From Streptomyces sp. JH14 (GTDB lineage: Bacteria; Actinomycetota; Actinomycetes; Streptomycetales; Streptomycetaceae): DNA of 64,000 nucleotides. A program made the translations under genes and the position numbers. The stretch spans positions 744,001-808,000 of the forward strand of contig NZ_JAJNEL010000001.1 in the NCBI RefSeq assembly GCF_029428675.1, read 5' to 3'. Shown one piece after another: positions 36,367-44,939 of this stretch. Each line of letters begins with the position of its first letter. Position 1 is the stretch's first letter. The notes under the pieces were generated by a model, which searched no databases, was not told where the DNA came from, and worked only from the letters and a program-made list of their open reading frames with translations.

Positions 36367-37467
36367 TCAGTTTCCCTTCCGGGCAGGGCCGGGGACGGCG
36401 GTGATGCGCAGATCGGGGCCGATGCGAACGGTCTCGGTCACATCGAGGCGCAACGCCTGGGCGATGGTGGAGATTCCGGCGTCGGCGAGGGCCGCGGGGC
36501 CGGCGCCGAGGAGCACGGGGGCGAGATAGCCGACGACCTTGTCGACCGTTCCCGCCGCGACGAAGGCCCCGGCCAGGGTCGGGCCGCCTTCGAGAAGTAC
36601 GGAGCGGACGCCGCGTGCGTGCAGCGCGGCGAGCAGGGCCGGGATGTCCAGGCCGCGGCCTGTGGCGGCGCGCGGCAGCCGCAGGACGGTGCCCTCGGGG
36701 AGATGGCCGGTGTCGGCGTCCTCGGCGACCGCGACCAGGGTGGGCGCCGTGCCGTCGAGAACGCGGGCACCCGGGCGTACCGCGTCGGCGCCGGTGTCGA
36801 CGACCACCCGCAGCGGCTGTACGGCGCCTTCTACCCCTCGTACACCGAGCTGGGGGTCGTCGGTACGGGCGGTGCCGGAGCCGACCACGACGGCGTCGGC
36901 CTCGGCGCGCAGCCGGTGGACGTCGGCGCGCGACTCGGGAGAGGTGATCCAGCGGCTGGTGGCGTCCGCGGCGGCGATCCGGCCGTCGAGCGTCGCCGCG
37001 TACTTCCACAGGACGTACGGGCGGCCGAGGCGCACCGAGGTCAGCCAGGCGGCATTGCCGGCCTCTGCCTCGTCGGCGAGGAGTCCCTGCTCGGCCTTGA
37101 CACCGGCCGCGCGGAGGGTCTCCGCGCCCCCGGTGGCCTGCGGGTTCGGGTCGGCGACCGCGTACACCACACGGCTGACGCCGGCCTCGATCAGCGCCTG
37201 GGCGCAGGGGCCGGTCCGACCGGTGTGGTTGCAGGGTTCGAGCGTGACGTAGGCGGTGCCACCGCGCGCCTTCTCGCCCGCTGCGCGCAGGGCGTGGATC
37301 TCGGCGTGCGGCCCCCCGGCCCGCTGGTGAAAGCCTTCACCGGCCGGGCGTCCATCGGCGTCGAGGATCACACAGCCGACGACCGGGTTGGGGCTGGTGG
37401 AGCCGAGTCCGCGGGCGGCGAGCGCGATCGCTCGGCGCATGGCGGTGCTGTCGGCTGCGGTGTCCAC
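36367..37467 (-). CDS. ribD: Bifunctional diaminohydroxyphosphoribosylaminopyrimidine deaminase/reductase
   Basis: A 366-residue enzyme of two domains for the second and third pathway steps. The deaminase half (1-145) has the zinc His-Ala-Glu in GGPHAEIHAL and Cys pair PCNHTGRTGPC. The reductase half (150-366) begins RPYVLWKYAATLDGRIA and includes DAVVVGSGTARTDDPQL and LLEGGPTLAGAF. The GTG start lies six bases after AGGAGGA. It is the first gene of the riboflavin operon; the FMN riboswitch lies about 160 bases upstream. Confidence 0.96.
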   Translation of the reverse strand: MDTAADSTAMRRAIALAARGLGSTSPNPVVGCVILDADGRPAGEGFHQRAGGPHAEIHALRAAGEKARGGTAYVTLEPCNHTGRTGPCAQALIEAGVSRVVYAVADPNPQATGGAETLRAAGVKAEQGLLADEAEAGNAAWLTSVRLGRPYVLWKYAATLDGRIAAADATSRWITSPESRADVHRLRAEADAVVVGSGTARTDDPQLGVRGVEGAVQPLRVVVDTGADAVRPGARVLDGTAPTLVAVAEDADTGHLPEGTVLRLPRAATGRGLDIPALLAALHARGVRSVLLEGGPTLAGAFVAAGTVDKVVGYLAPVLLGAGPAALADAGISTIAQALRLDVTETVRIGPDLRITAVPGPARKGN

Positions 37468-37629
37468 CGGGTCCTCCTGCCTCTTCTGGCACGGACTCCG
37501 GGGCCTGTCGATGACGACAGATGAAGCGGAACGCAACGAGGAACGCCGGAAACCGAAGACACGGACGCAGTTGTTCCGGAGATCCGGAAACGCGTCCGCC
37601 GACGGCGGCATACCTGTGACGGCCCGCCG

Positions 37630-37752
37630 CGCACTGCCTCCCATCCGGACTTTAACCGTCGGTCCAGGAATCTCACCTGGTCAACCGGCCGCTGGATGCG
37701 GACGGGTCGCGGACTGTAACCGCCGGTTCGGAATTGCACCGACCCCGGAGTG
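37630..37752 (-). promoter_or_regulatory. FMN riboswitch (RFN element)
   Basis: Reading the minus strand, the element starts at the GGGGTCGGTGCAATTCC-type segment near 37752, passes through ACCGGCGGTTACAGTCC and the second, paired ACCGACGGTTAAAGTCC, and closes with GGATGGGAGGCAGTGCGC near 37630. Every conserved single-stranded block of the RFN fold is there. It controls ribD and the genes behind it by FMN. An obvious intrinsic terminator is not seen between it and the ribD start, so control could be at translation or through Rho. A small TTCCGGAGATCCGGAA palindrome (37573-37588) lies in between. Confidence 0.93.
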
Positions 37753-38102
37753 CGCTGCTGCTGGTACAGGATCAGTCTGCCATGCCCGGTCCGGAGCCAA
37801 ACGGGTGAGCGGCTGTGGGGTGCCTCACAGGCGGCCTCGCACGCGCGCCCGCCCGGTCGCCCGCCCAGGGCACCGGGTCGCCGGCGCCCCGCCCTGCGTG
37901 GGTCCGCGCGCCCCGCAATCCGGTCCCGAGCCACCGCTTCCGCCACGCCGGCCCCAGGACGACGATTCCGGTGACCGACGGCGTGGGAACACTCGACCGC
38001 CAGGTGGGTGACGGACCGGCTGCGCGCCGGCGTCGTCGCATCCGTCCCGGTCGGCGCCCGCCCGTCCCGGGGAGAGCGCCGCAGCCGGCCCCGCCGGACC
38101 GT
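37753..38102. other. Intergenic region, rib promoter expected
   Basis: These 350 bases separate the FMN riboswitch from the end of the ROK gene; both genes are on the minus strand. The rib promoter should lie in the first 60 bases, but no strong pair of hexamers stands out (a TTGGCT near 37800 is a weak -35). The rest is G/C-rich without a supported gene. Confidence 0.5.
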
Positions 38103-39293
38103 TCAGCCGCCCGGGGCGAACAGTTCGTCCTGCGCCGCCTCGCGGGCGGTGAGCAGCGCGCCCCTGAGCACGGCGGAGCCGCCCAGCAGTCCGGCTCTGA
38201 CCTCCGTGCACAGCGGGGACATCATGGCCAGCCGCTCCTCGACCCGGGAGGCAAGCGCCTCACCGCCCGCATGGCCGACCTCGCCGGCGAGAACCACGCA
38301 GCCGGGGTCGATCACCGAGGCGACGGCGGCGGCGCCCACCGCGAGACGGTCGGCGAGGGCGGAGAGGAACGCCTCGCTGTCCCCCTCCCCCGCCAGGGCC
38401 GCCCGCACGGCGAACGCGGCGGCCGGCTCCTGTTCCCCGGAGCCCATCCGCGCACGCACGTCGACGCCGTGCTCCAGGGCCAGCTCGACGACCGGTGCCG
38501 AGCCCACCAAGGAGTGGAACCCGCCGTCGCAGCTGACCGCGGAGGGGACCCCCATCGCGCCCGGTACGGGCAGGAAGCCGATCTCGCCCGCACCGCCGGA
38601 CGCTCCGCGGCGCAGCCTGCCGTCCAGCATGACCGCTGCGCCGATGCCGTGACCGAGCCAGAGCAGGACGAAGGTGTCGCGGCCGCGGGCCGCGCCGGCC
38701 CGGTGCTCGGCGACGGCGGCGAGGTTGGTCTCGTTCTCGACGAGCACGGTCGCCGGCAGCCGGTGCTGGAGCACCCGGACCAGTCGGCGGTGCCAGGCGG
38801 GCAGTCCGGAGGTGTCGCGGAGTTCGCCGGTGACCGGGTCGATCAGACCGGGGGCGCCGATGCCGACGCTGTGCAGCGGCGCGGCGCCCGCCTCGCGCGC
38901 GGTGCGCTCCAGCAGCGCGGCGGCCTGTTCTGCGGCGGCCTCGGTGCCGGTGTCACTGCCGATCGGCAGGGTGGCCTCGGCCAGCGTGACGCCGAGGAGA
39001 TCGGCGACGACGACCGCGACGCTGTCGGTGCGTACGTCGAGGCCGGCGAGGTGCGCGCGGTCGGCGACTATCCCGTACAGCCGGGCATTGGGGCCGCGCC
39101 GCTCGGCGCCGCTCTCGCCGACCACCCGGATCAGACCGGCCCCCTGCAACCGCTCCACCAGATCGGCGACGGTGGGGCGGGAGAGTCCGGTCAGGATCTT
39201 GAGCTGGGTGGCCGTCAGGGGGCCGTCCTCCTGGAGCAGTCGAAGGGCGAGCCGGTCGTTGATGGCCCGGGCGGTGCTCGGTGATGCGGGCAT
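38103..39293 (-). CDS. ROK-family transcriptional regulator
   Basis: A 396-residue NagC/XylR-type regulator. The N-terminal winged helix (LLQEDGPLTATQLKILTGLSRPTVADLVERLQGAGLI) is followed by a sugar-kinase-like fold (VENETNLAAVAEHRAG, HGIGAAVMLDGRLRRGASGGAGEIGFLPV). The region that normally carries the zinc motif CxCGxxGC has only one Cys (VSCDGGFHSLVG), so zinc binding looks lost. It diverges from an MFS transporter, with an inverted repeat between the two, and probably represses it and itself. The effector sugar is unknown. Confidence 0.9.
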   Translation of the reverse strand: MPASPSTARAINDRLALRLLQEDGPLTATQLKILTGLSRPTVADLVERLQGAGLIRVVGESGAERRGPNARLYGIVADRAHLAGLDVRTDSVAVVVADLLGVTLAEATLPIGSDTGTEAAAEQAAALLERTAREAGAAPLHSVGIGAPGLIDPVTGELRDTSGLPAWHRRLVRVLQHRLPATVLVENETNLAAVAEHRAGAARGRDTFVLLWLGHGIGAAVMLDGRLRRGASGGAGEIGFLPVPGAMGVPSAVSCDGGFHSLVGSAPVVELALEHGVDVRARMGSGEQEPAAAFAVRAALAGEGDSEAFLSALADRLAVGAAAVASVIDPGCVVLAGEVGHAGGEALASRVEERLAMMSPLCTEVRAGLLGGSAVLRGALLTAREAAQDELFAPGG

Positions 39294-39346
39294 GCCGGGA
39301 TCCTTCCAGATCACTGCCGCGCGGTGAGAGACCTTGACGGTCTATT

Positions 39347-39367
39347 TATCAGGCAGGGTTCCTGATA
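39347..39367. promoter_or_regulatory. Inverted repeat in the ROK-MFS divergent promoter
   Basis: TATCAGG (39347-39353) and CCTGATA (39361-39367) are perfect inverted arms around seven bases. They lie in an AT-rich patch with a TTGACG (39334-39339), 54 bases from the ROK start codon. A good candidate for the ROK operator. Confidence 0.6.
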
Positions 39368-39441
39368 GTTTACTGTCCGCACCGTGACGACAGGCGCGGA
39401 GGTAGACCGCGACGAGAATTCCCAGGGGAGGGCACGGCGGC

Positions 39442-40671
39442 ATGACGACGGAATCCACAGAGACGGTCTTCGGCGCGGGGCAGGTGAGGCGGGCCAGGTT
39501 CGCCGTCGCCGCGGTCTTCACCGTGCACGGCGCGGTGACCGGCAGCTTCGCCACCCGCGTGCCCTGGATCCAGGACCACGCCGGGGTCAGTGCCGGGCAG
39601 CTGGGCATCGCCCTGGCCTTCCCGGCGATCGGCGCCTCGCTCGCCATGCCGCTGGCCGGTGCGATCAGTCATCGCTTCGGCGCCAGAACCGCGCTGCGCG
39701 GGCTGCTGGCGCTGTGGACGCTTGCACTGGTGCTGCCCTCACTGGCACCGAACCTGCTGACGCTGTGCGCGGCGCTGTTCGTCTACGGGGCGTCGGCCGG
39801 CATGTCGGACGTGGCCATGAACGCCCTCGGCGTCGAGGTGGAGAACCGCCTCGACAAGTCGATCATGTCCGGACTGCACGGCATGTGGAGCGCGGGCGCC
39901 CTGATCGGTTCGGCGGCGGGCACCGTGGCCGCCCATACCGGCACCGACGCCCGGCTGCACCACGTCGTCGCCGCTCTCGTACTCACCACGCTCGGTCTGG
40001 TCGCCTGCCAGGGCGTACTGGACCTGCGCAGCGAACCGGACCAGGAGCCGCCGCCGCGGTTCACCCTGCCCCCCAGGTCGGCGCTGGTCATCGGCGCAGT
40101 CGGGTTCTGCGCGGTGTTCGCCGAAGGCGCCAGCCTGGACTGGTCGGCGGTCTACCTCCGGGACATCATGGACAGTTCCGCGGGGCTCGCGGCCGCCTCC
40201 ACGACAGCGTTCGCGCTGACGATGGCGGTGGCCCGGATCGCCGGGGACAAGGTCGTCGACCGCTTCGGTGCGGTCAGGACCGTACGGGTGGGCGGCGTAC
40301 TGGCGACCGTCGGCGGGGTGCTGGTGGTCGTCGCGCCGGGGCCGACGGTGGCGCTGTGCGGCTTCGCGCTGCTGGGCCTCGGTGTCGCCGTGGTCGTCCC
40401 GCTCGCCTTCGCGGCGGCCGGGCGCAGCGGGCCGAACCCGAGCCAGGCCATCGCGGGTGTCGCCACCATCACCTACACCTCAGGGTTGATCGCGCCCTCG
40501 GCGATCGGTTCGCTCGCCGAGGCGACCTCACTGGTCGCGTCGTTCGGCCTGGTGACGGTGCTGGCGTTCGGTCTGGTACTCGGGGCCGGGGTGCTGCGGG
40601 CGGGCGACCGCCGGGTCGCGGTGAAGGACGTCGGCGCGCCGGACACGGCAGCGGCCGAGCCCCGGGCCTGA
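39442..40671 (+). CDS. MFS transporter
   Basis: A 409-residue twelve-helix transporter starting at ATG 39442 after GGGGAGGG. Typical elements are the first helix pair (FTVHGAVTGSFATRVPWIQDHAGVSAGQLGIALAFP), the FGARTALRG loop after helix 2, and AEGASLDWSAVYLRD in the second half, a segment seen in the FucP/YbjJ-like sugar or drug branch. It diverges from the ROK regulator, which suggests a sugar-linked substrate, though none is shown. Confidence 0.87.
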   Translation: MTTESTETVFGAGQVRRARFAVAAVFTVHGAVTGSFATRVPWIQDHAGVSAGQLGIALAFPAIGASLAMPLAGAISHRFGARTALRGLLALWTLALVLPSLAPNLLTLCAALFVYGASAGMSDVAMNALGVEVENRLDKSIMSGLHGMWSAGALIGSAAGTVAAHTGTDARLHHVVAALVLTTLGLVACQGVLDLRSEPDQEPPPRFTLPPRSALVIGAVGFCAVFAEGASLDWSAVYLRDIMDSSAGLAAASTTAFALTMAVARIAGDKVVDRFGAVRTVRVGGVLATVGGVLVVVAPGPTVALCGFALLGLGVAVVVPLAFAAAGRSGPNPSQAIAGVATITYTSGLIAPSAIGSLAEATSLVASFGLVTVLAFGLVLGAGVLRAGDRRVAVKDVGAPDTAAAEPRA

Positions 40672-40681
40672 CGGGCTCGTT

Positions 40682-40717
40682 CCGCGGGCGGGACCCCCGG
40701 TGGGGCCCCGCCCGCGG
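40682..40717. terminator. Terminator hairpin in convergent gap
   Basis: CCGCGGGCGGG (40682-40692) pairs perfectly with 40707-40717; the loop itself contains a CCCC/GGGG mini-hairpin. It lies eleven bases after the MFS stop and just before the end of the convergent alginate-lyase gene. Confidence 0.8.
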
Positions 40718-40721
40718 GCTT

Positions 40722-42017
40722 TCAGCCGGCGATCGAGTCGAGCTGCTCGGCTGCGGGCCGCAGCGCCCAGAGGTCGCCGCCCGGCGGCGTCTCCAGCTGC
40801 GGTACGGCGGCCCGGGCCTGCCGGTCACCGGCGTCGGCGGCCGCGTGCACGATGTCGCTCGCGGCGTACCGGTAGAACTCCAGCTCCGGGTGCGGCCAGG
40901 CGACCGCCCCGGTCGCTGCGGGCAGCAGATAGTCGACCGCCTTGAACAGGCTCTGGCCGTGGGGTCCTTCGTACGCCCACAGGTCCACGCCCACGTGCCT
41001 GCCGATCGCGGCGAGCCGGGTGTAGGCGACCAGGTCGAAGGTCGAGTAGTGCCAGCTGCGGGTCCGCGCCAGTTCCTGCGGCTGGGTGCCGTCACCGGCG
41101 ATCTGCGGGTCGATCCGCAGCGCACGCGCGTCGAGGACGACCTTGCGGGCGAGGGCCTCGTCGCCGGTGGCGAGGGCGAGTCCGGCGATCTGCATGTCCT
41201 GGAACGTGCCGTGGTTGTTCTGGGCGGCCGACTCCTGCTTGCCGAAGTCGGAGTTCACCAGCCAGTCCAGGAACGAGGTGTTCCAGGTCCGCATGCCGGC
41301 CCGGTCGCTCTTCGACCAGCCGGGCGCACCGGTGTCCAGGAGGGCGATGGCGTCCAGGACCGAGGTGTACTGCTGCGAGAAGTCGATGATGCCGATGGCC
41401 CGGCCGTCGTACTTGCAGGGGATGAACTGGCCGTGGTCGAGGTTGGGGTTCATCCGGGTCGCCGGGTCGAGGAACCAGGTGCGCAGGATGTCGGAGGCGT
41501 GCTCGGCGTACTGCTTCCTGCCCGTGTAGTACCAGGCGAGGCTGAGCGTGGTGACCGAGTTGAAGACCTTGCCGATGTCGGGGCGGTCGGTGCCGGTGTC
41601 GACCTCGGGGTTGCGTACGCCGTCGCGCTGGACGTACGGGCATCCCCACGGGTTCTCCGCGGTCCTCGGCTGGGAGGGCCACCAGTACGGGGCCTGGCTC
41701 AGATAGTCGTGCGGGTCCCCGCCCGGCGCGGGTTTCGGCTTGTCCACGACCGTCCAGGGGCCCTGGTCCAGCCAGCTGTCCGCCTTCACGGTCAGCGCGT
41801 CGACGGCCGTGCGCAGAGCCGGGTCGCCGTGGTCGAGCCGGAGTTTCGCCTGCTGAATGCGGTGGCCGTCGATGACCACGGTCCTCGGCACCCGGGGCGG
41901 CGGGCGGTGACCGTGGGCGGTGGCGGCCGCGGAGGAGGCGGCCGGCACCAGTACGGCGGTCAGGGCGACCGCGGCGGTGAACAGGGCTCCGAGACGCCGA
42001 CGAGGTGTTCCACTCAT
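40722..42017 (-). CDS. Secreted alginate lyase-like protein (PL5/PL38-like)
   Basis: A 431-residue exported protein. Residues 1-32 form a signal peptide ending AASSAAA. The mature part is an alpha/alpha-toroid of the AlgL type, with the catalytic Asn-His in AAQNNHGTFQDMQIAGLAL and later RSWHYSTFDLVAYTRLA. DPHDYLSQAPYWWPS is the other family block. It cleaves uronate-containing polysaccharides by beta-elimination; alginate or glucuronan is likely. GAGGGGAG precedes the ATG. It stands alone; the nearest regulator is the ROK gene across a terminator. Confidence 0.88.
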   Translation of the reverse strand: MSGTPRRRLGALFTAAVALTAVLVPAASSAAATAHGHRPPPRVPRTVVIDGHRIQQAKLRLDHGDPALRTAVDALTVKADSWLDQGPWTVVDKPKPAPGGDPHDYLSQAPYWWPSQPRTAENPWGCPYVQRDGVRNPEVDTGTDRPDIGKVFNSVTTLSLAWYYTGRKQYAEHASDILRTWFLDPATRMNPNLDHGQFIPCKYDGRAIGIIDFSQQYTSVLDAIALLDTGAPGWSKSDRAGMRTWNTSFLDWLVNSDFGKQESAAQNNHGTFQDMQIAGLALATGDEALARKVVLDARALRIDPQIAGDGTQPQELARTRSWHYSTFDLVAYTRLAAIGRHVGVDLWAYEGPHGQSLFKAVDYLLPAATGAVAWPHPELEFYRYAASDIVHAAADAGDRQARAAVPQLETPPGGDLWALRPAAEQLDSIAG

Positions 42018-42283
42018 CGAGCACTCCCCTCATGAATCAGATATATGAATGATGTTCATGGACAAGGCCGTGCGAGCGTAGAGCTGCCTGTTCGGAGTGA
42101 CAATGCTTCGCGCAGGATTCATGGATGGGATTCACGGGCGGGGCTCGCGCGACGTAGCCCGGACATGGGCCGGCACCGCCGCGGCATTAACATGGCGCTG
42201 ATCTTCTCCGCGGTGGCGCCGGGCCGTACGTACACGGCACCGGGCACCGCACGGACCCACACACGGACACACAGGGAGCGACC
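42018..42283. other. Intergenic region, no gene found
   Basis: Region between the alginate-lyase-like start and the permease remnant. The first 60 bases (AT-richer, with a near-palindromic CATATATGAATGATG patch at 42040-42055) probably hold the minus-strand promoter. I see no coding signal in the rest. Confidence 0.4.
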
Positions 42284-42445
42284 ATGGGCGGCCTCGGCGT
42301 GCGCTGGACCTTGCACGGCGACGGAAAGACCCCCGCACCGGGGGCCTTGGTCCGGACCGACGAGCGGCTCTCCCGGCCCCGGACGTTCGGGCTCGGCGCC
42401 CAGCACGTGGTCGCGATGTTCGACGCGTCGTCCGTCGCCCCGTAG
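42284..42445 (+). pseudogene. Truncated copy of the NCS2 nucleobase permease N-terminus
   Basis: An open frame of 53 codons begins with a GGGAGCGACC ribosome site and reads MGGLGVRWTLHGDGKT, then PAPGALVRTDERL and TFGLGAQHVVAMFDASSVAP, then stops at TAG. It parallels residues 1-51 of the intact permease 340 bases downstream (WKLHGDGKSLAPGEVVRPDERL, GLGAQHVVSMIGACFVAP). Nothing of the twelve-helix body follows in this frame. A few residues just downstream in another frame (MRLNRMVR, about 42536-42560) might be a decayed C-terminus. Probably the relic of a tandem duplication or a second permease. Confidence 0.75.
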
Positions 42446-42627
42446 GACCCATCACGAGCGCGAAGACCGGCGCTCCCCCGCAGACCACGACGACGCAGGC
42501 CGAATCCCCACCCTCACGGCCAGTCCTGTCGGCATGCGCCTGAACCGCATGGTCCGCTAGTCGTCGAGCCCCCGGTCCAGCCGGCGGGTCTCAGCACCAC
42601 CCCAGCAACACATCAAGGAGCAAGACC

Positions 42628-44013
42628 ATGGCGGGCTTCGGCTGGAAGCTGCACGGCGACGGCAAGAGCCTCGCACCGGGCGAGGTCGTACGACCGGACG
42701 AACGACTCACCTGGGGGCGCACCGTCGGTCTCGGCGCGCAGCATGTGGTGTCCATGATCGGAGCCTGCTTCGTCGCCCCCATCCTGATGGGTCTCGATCC
42801 CAACCTTGCCGTGATGGCCTCCGGCGTGGCTACCATTCTCTTCCTGCTGATCACCCGGGGCCACATCCCGAGCTACCTGGGCAGCAGCCTGTCGTTCATC
42901 GGTGTCGCCGCCGTCATCAAGACACAGGGCGGCGACGCGGCGACTCTCACGGGCGCGCTGCTGGTCGTGGGCGCGGTCCTTCTCCTGTGCGGGGCGGTCG
43001 TCCGCGCTCTCGGGGCCCGCGTCATCCATGCCGCACTGCCTCCGGTGGTCACGGGTGCGGTGGTCATGCTGATCGGTTTCAACCTGGCTCCGGTCACCGC
43101 GGGTACGTATTGGCCCCAGGATCAGTGGACAGCTCTTCTGACCATGCTGTTCACGGGTTTCGCCCTTGTTGTGCTGCGCGGCTTCTGGTCCCGTATCGCG
43201 ATCTTCCTCGGGCTGGCCTTCGGGTATGCCGTCTCGTGGGTCTTCGACCGCGCTTTCGGTAAGATCCACTCCCCCGCGGGCGGTACCGAGTCGGTCGACC
43301 ACTGGCGCCTCGACCTCTCGGGCGTGTCCCAGGCGGACTGGATCGGCCTTCCGACCTTCCATGCCCCGAGCTTCTCCTTTTCCGCTGTTCTGGTCGCCCT
43401 GCCCGTCGTCATCGCCCTCATCGCCGAGAACGCCGGACACGTCAAGGCCGTCGGCGAGATGACCGGCGACCCACTGGACGACAGGCTCGGTACGGCGATC
43501 ATGGCCGACGGTGCGGCGACCGTGGTCTCGACCGCCGTGGGCGGCCCTGCCACGACCACGTACGCCGAGAACATCGGCGTCATGGCCGCCACGCGTGTCT
43601 ACTCGACCGCCGCCTACTGGTGCGCCGCCGGCTTCGCGATCCTGTTCGGGCTCTGCCCCAAGTTCGGTGCCGTCGTGGCCGCCATTCCCGGCGGCGTCCT
43701 CGGCGGAATCACGGTCATCCTCTACGGCATGATCGGCCTGCTGGGTGCCCAGATCTGGGTTCGTTCCCGCGTCGACCTCTCCAACCCCCTGCACCTGGTG
43801 CCGGTGGCTGCGGGGCTCATCATCGGCATCGGCAATGTGAGCCTGACCGTCACGGACAACTTCCAGCTCAGCGGTATCGCGTTGGGAACGCTGATCGTCG
43901 TCATCGGGTACCACGCCCTGCGCATCATGGCTCCCGCCCACATGACGCACGAGCCCCCACTCCTCGAACCGGGCAATCCGGGGTACGACCGAGGCTTTCC
44001 GGACGGATCGTGA
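42628..44013 (+). CDS. NCS2-family uracil/xanthine permease
   Basis: A 461-residue nucleobase:proton symporter with about fourteen helices. Family marks are the N-terminal VGLGAQHVVSMIGACFVAPILMG, the substrate-binding segment VIALIAENAGHVKAVGEMTGD, with the key Glu, and GGPATTTYAENIGVMAATRVYS. The similarity to UraA/RutG-type proteins favours uracil, but other bases are possible. An AAGGAG site precedes the ATG. A degraded copy of its first 50 residues lies just upstream. No regulator is adjacent. Confidence 0.92.
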   Translation: MAGFGWKLHGDGKSLAPGEVVRPDERLTWGRTVGLGAQHVVSMIGACFVAPILMGLDPNLAVMASGVATILFLLITRGHIPSYLGSSLSFIGVAAVIKTQGGDAATLTGALLVVGAVLLLCGAVVRALGARVIHAALPPVVTGAVVMLIGFNLAPVTAGTYWPQDQWTALLTMLFTGFALVVLRGFWSRIAIFLGLAFGYAVSWVFDRAFGKIHSPAGGTESVDHWRLDLSGVSQADWIGLPTFHAPSFSFSAVLVALPVVIALIAENAGHVKAVGEMTGDPLDDRLGTAIMADGAATVVSTAVGGPATTTYAENIGVMAATRVYSTAAYWCAAGFAILFGLCPKFGAVVAAIPGGVLGGITVILYGMIGLLGAQIWVRSRVDLSNPLHLVPVAAGLIIGIGNVSLTVTDNFQLSGIALGTLIVVIGYHALRIMAPAHMTHEPPLLEPGNPGYDRGFPDGS

Positions 44014-44161
44014 TCGCGGGCGTCGCCGGTGAGCCGCAGAGGGCAGGAACGCCCCGGGGGCCGGCCCTCGGGGCACCGATGGCTCTGCCGGCGTTCGCCC
44101 GTTCCGATGAACCCGCGGCCCGTCGGCGCCGTGGCGGGTCCACGGCTGGGACGCTGCCCCC

Positions 44162-44881
44162 ATGGTGCAGTTCAAGCAGTGGGAGCAGTTCGCGGACCGG
44201 TCCGGTCCCGTCGCGGCTCCGTCCGATGTCGCCGCGGTCATCGCGCGGATGCGTGGCTTCCGGTCGGACTGGCCGCCGACGGACGGGGTGGCGGTCTTCA
44301 ACCACGTCTATCTGACGGTCACCGAGACCATCGAACGGCAGATCGGCGCCGGCGTGTTCCAGGACCGGCGGGCCGCCGCCGCCCTGGATCTGCGGTTCGC
44401 CGAGCGTTACCTGGCGGCCGTCGACGCCGCGGCGGCGGGGCACCGGCCGCCCGACTGCTGGCGTCCCCTGTTCCAGTACCGGCGCCATCCCGGCGTACGG
44501 CCGCTGCAGTTCGCGCTGGCGGGCATCAACGCGCACATCGGGCACGATCTGGCCCTCGCCGTCGTGGACACCTGCCGTGCGCTGCAGTGCGCTCCGCCGG
44601 ACCTGGAGGAGGAGTTCGACCAGGTCGGCGATCTCCTCGTACTGCTGGAGGAGCAGATCCGCGAGGATCTGATGCCGGGCCCCGATCTGCTGGAGGTCGC
44701 GGATCCGCTCACCCATCTGCTGGGCTCGTGGAGTCTGGAGCGGGCCCGCGAGGCGGCCTGGTCGGCGGCCCGGGTGCTGTGGCGGCTGCGTGATCTCCCG
44801 CTGCTCGCCGAGGAGTTCCGCCAGCGGATGGACGCGGGCGCCGGCCTGGTGGGGCGCTGCCTGCTCACTCCCTGGCGCTGA
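44162..44881 (+). CDS. DUF5995 family protein
   Basis: A 239-residue, mostly helical protein of unknown function. The His-containing blocks GVAVFNHVYLTVTETIERQ and ALAGINAHIGHDLALAVVDTC are the conserved core; the clustered His and Asp residues could hold a metal. No signal or membrane segment. Follows the permease by 148 bases; the start has only a weak ribosome site. Confidence 0.8.
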   Translation: MVQFKQWEQFADRSGPVAAPSDVAAVIARMRGFRSDWPPTDGVAVFNHVYLTVTETIERQIGAGVFQDRRAAAALDLRFAERYLAAVDAAAAGHRPPDCWRPLFQYRRHPGVRPLQFALAGINAHIGHDLALAVVDTCRALQCAPPDLEEEFDQVGDLLVLLEEQIREDLMPGPDLLEVADPLTHLLGSWSLERAREAAWSAARVLWRLRDLPLLAEEFRQRMDAGAGLVGRCLLTPWR

Positions 44882-44939
44882 CGCCCGCCCGCGCCGGAGG
44901 GCACGGCACGGGCGCTCCCCCGGCCCGCGCGGCCCCCGC

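Noticed and set aside
37753-38102. Plus-strand frames running through the rib leader
   Set aside because: Arg/Pro-rich shadow frames that cross the riboswitch and the ROK gene; no ribosome site and no recognisable domain.
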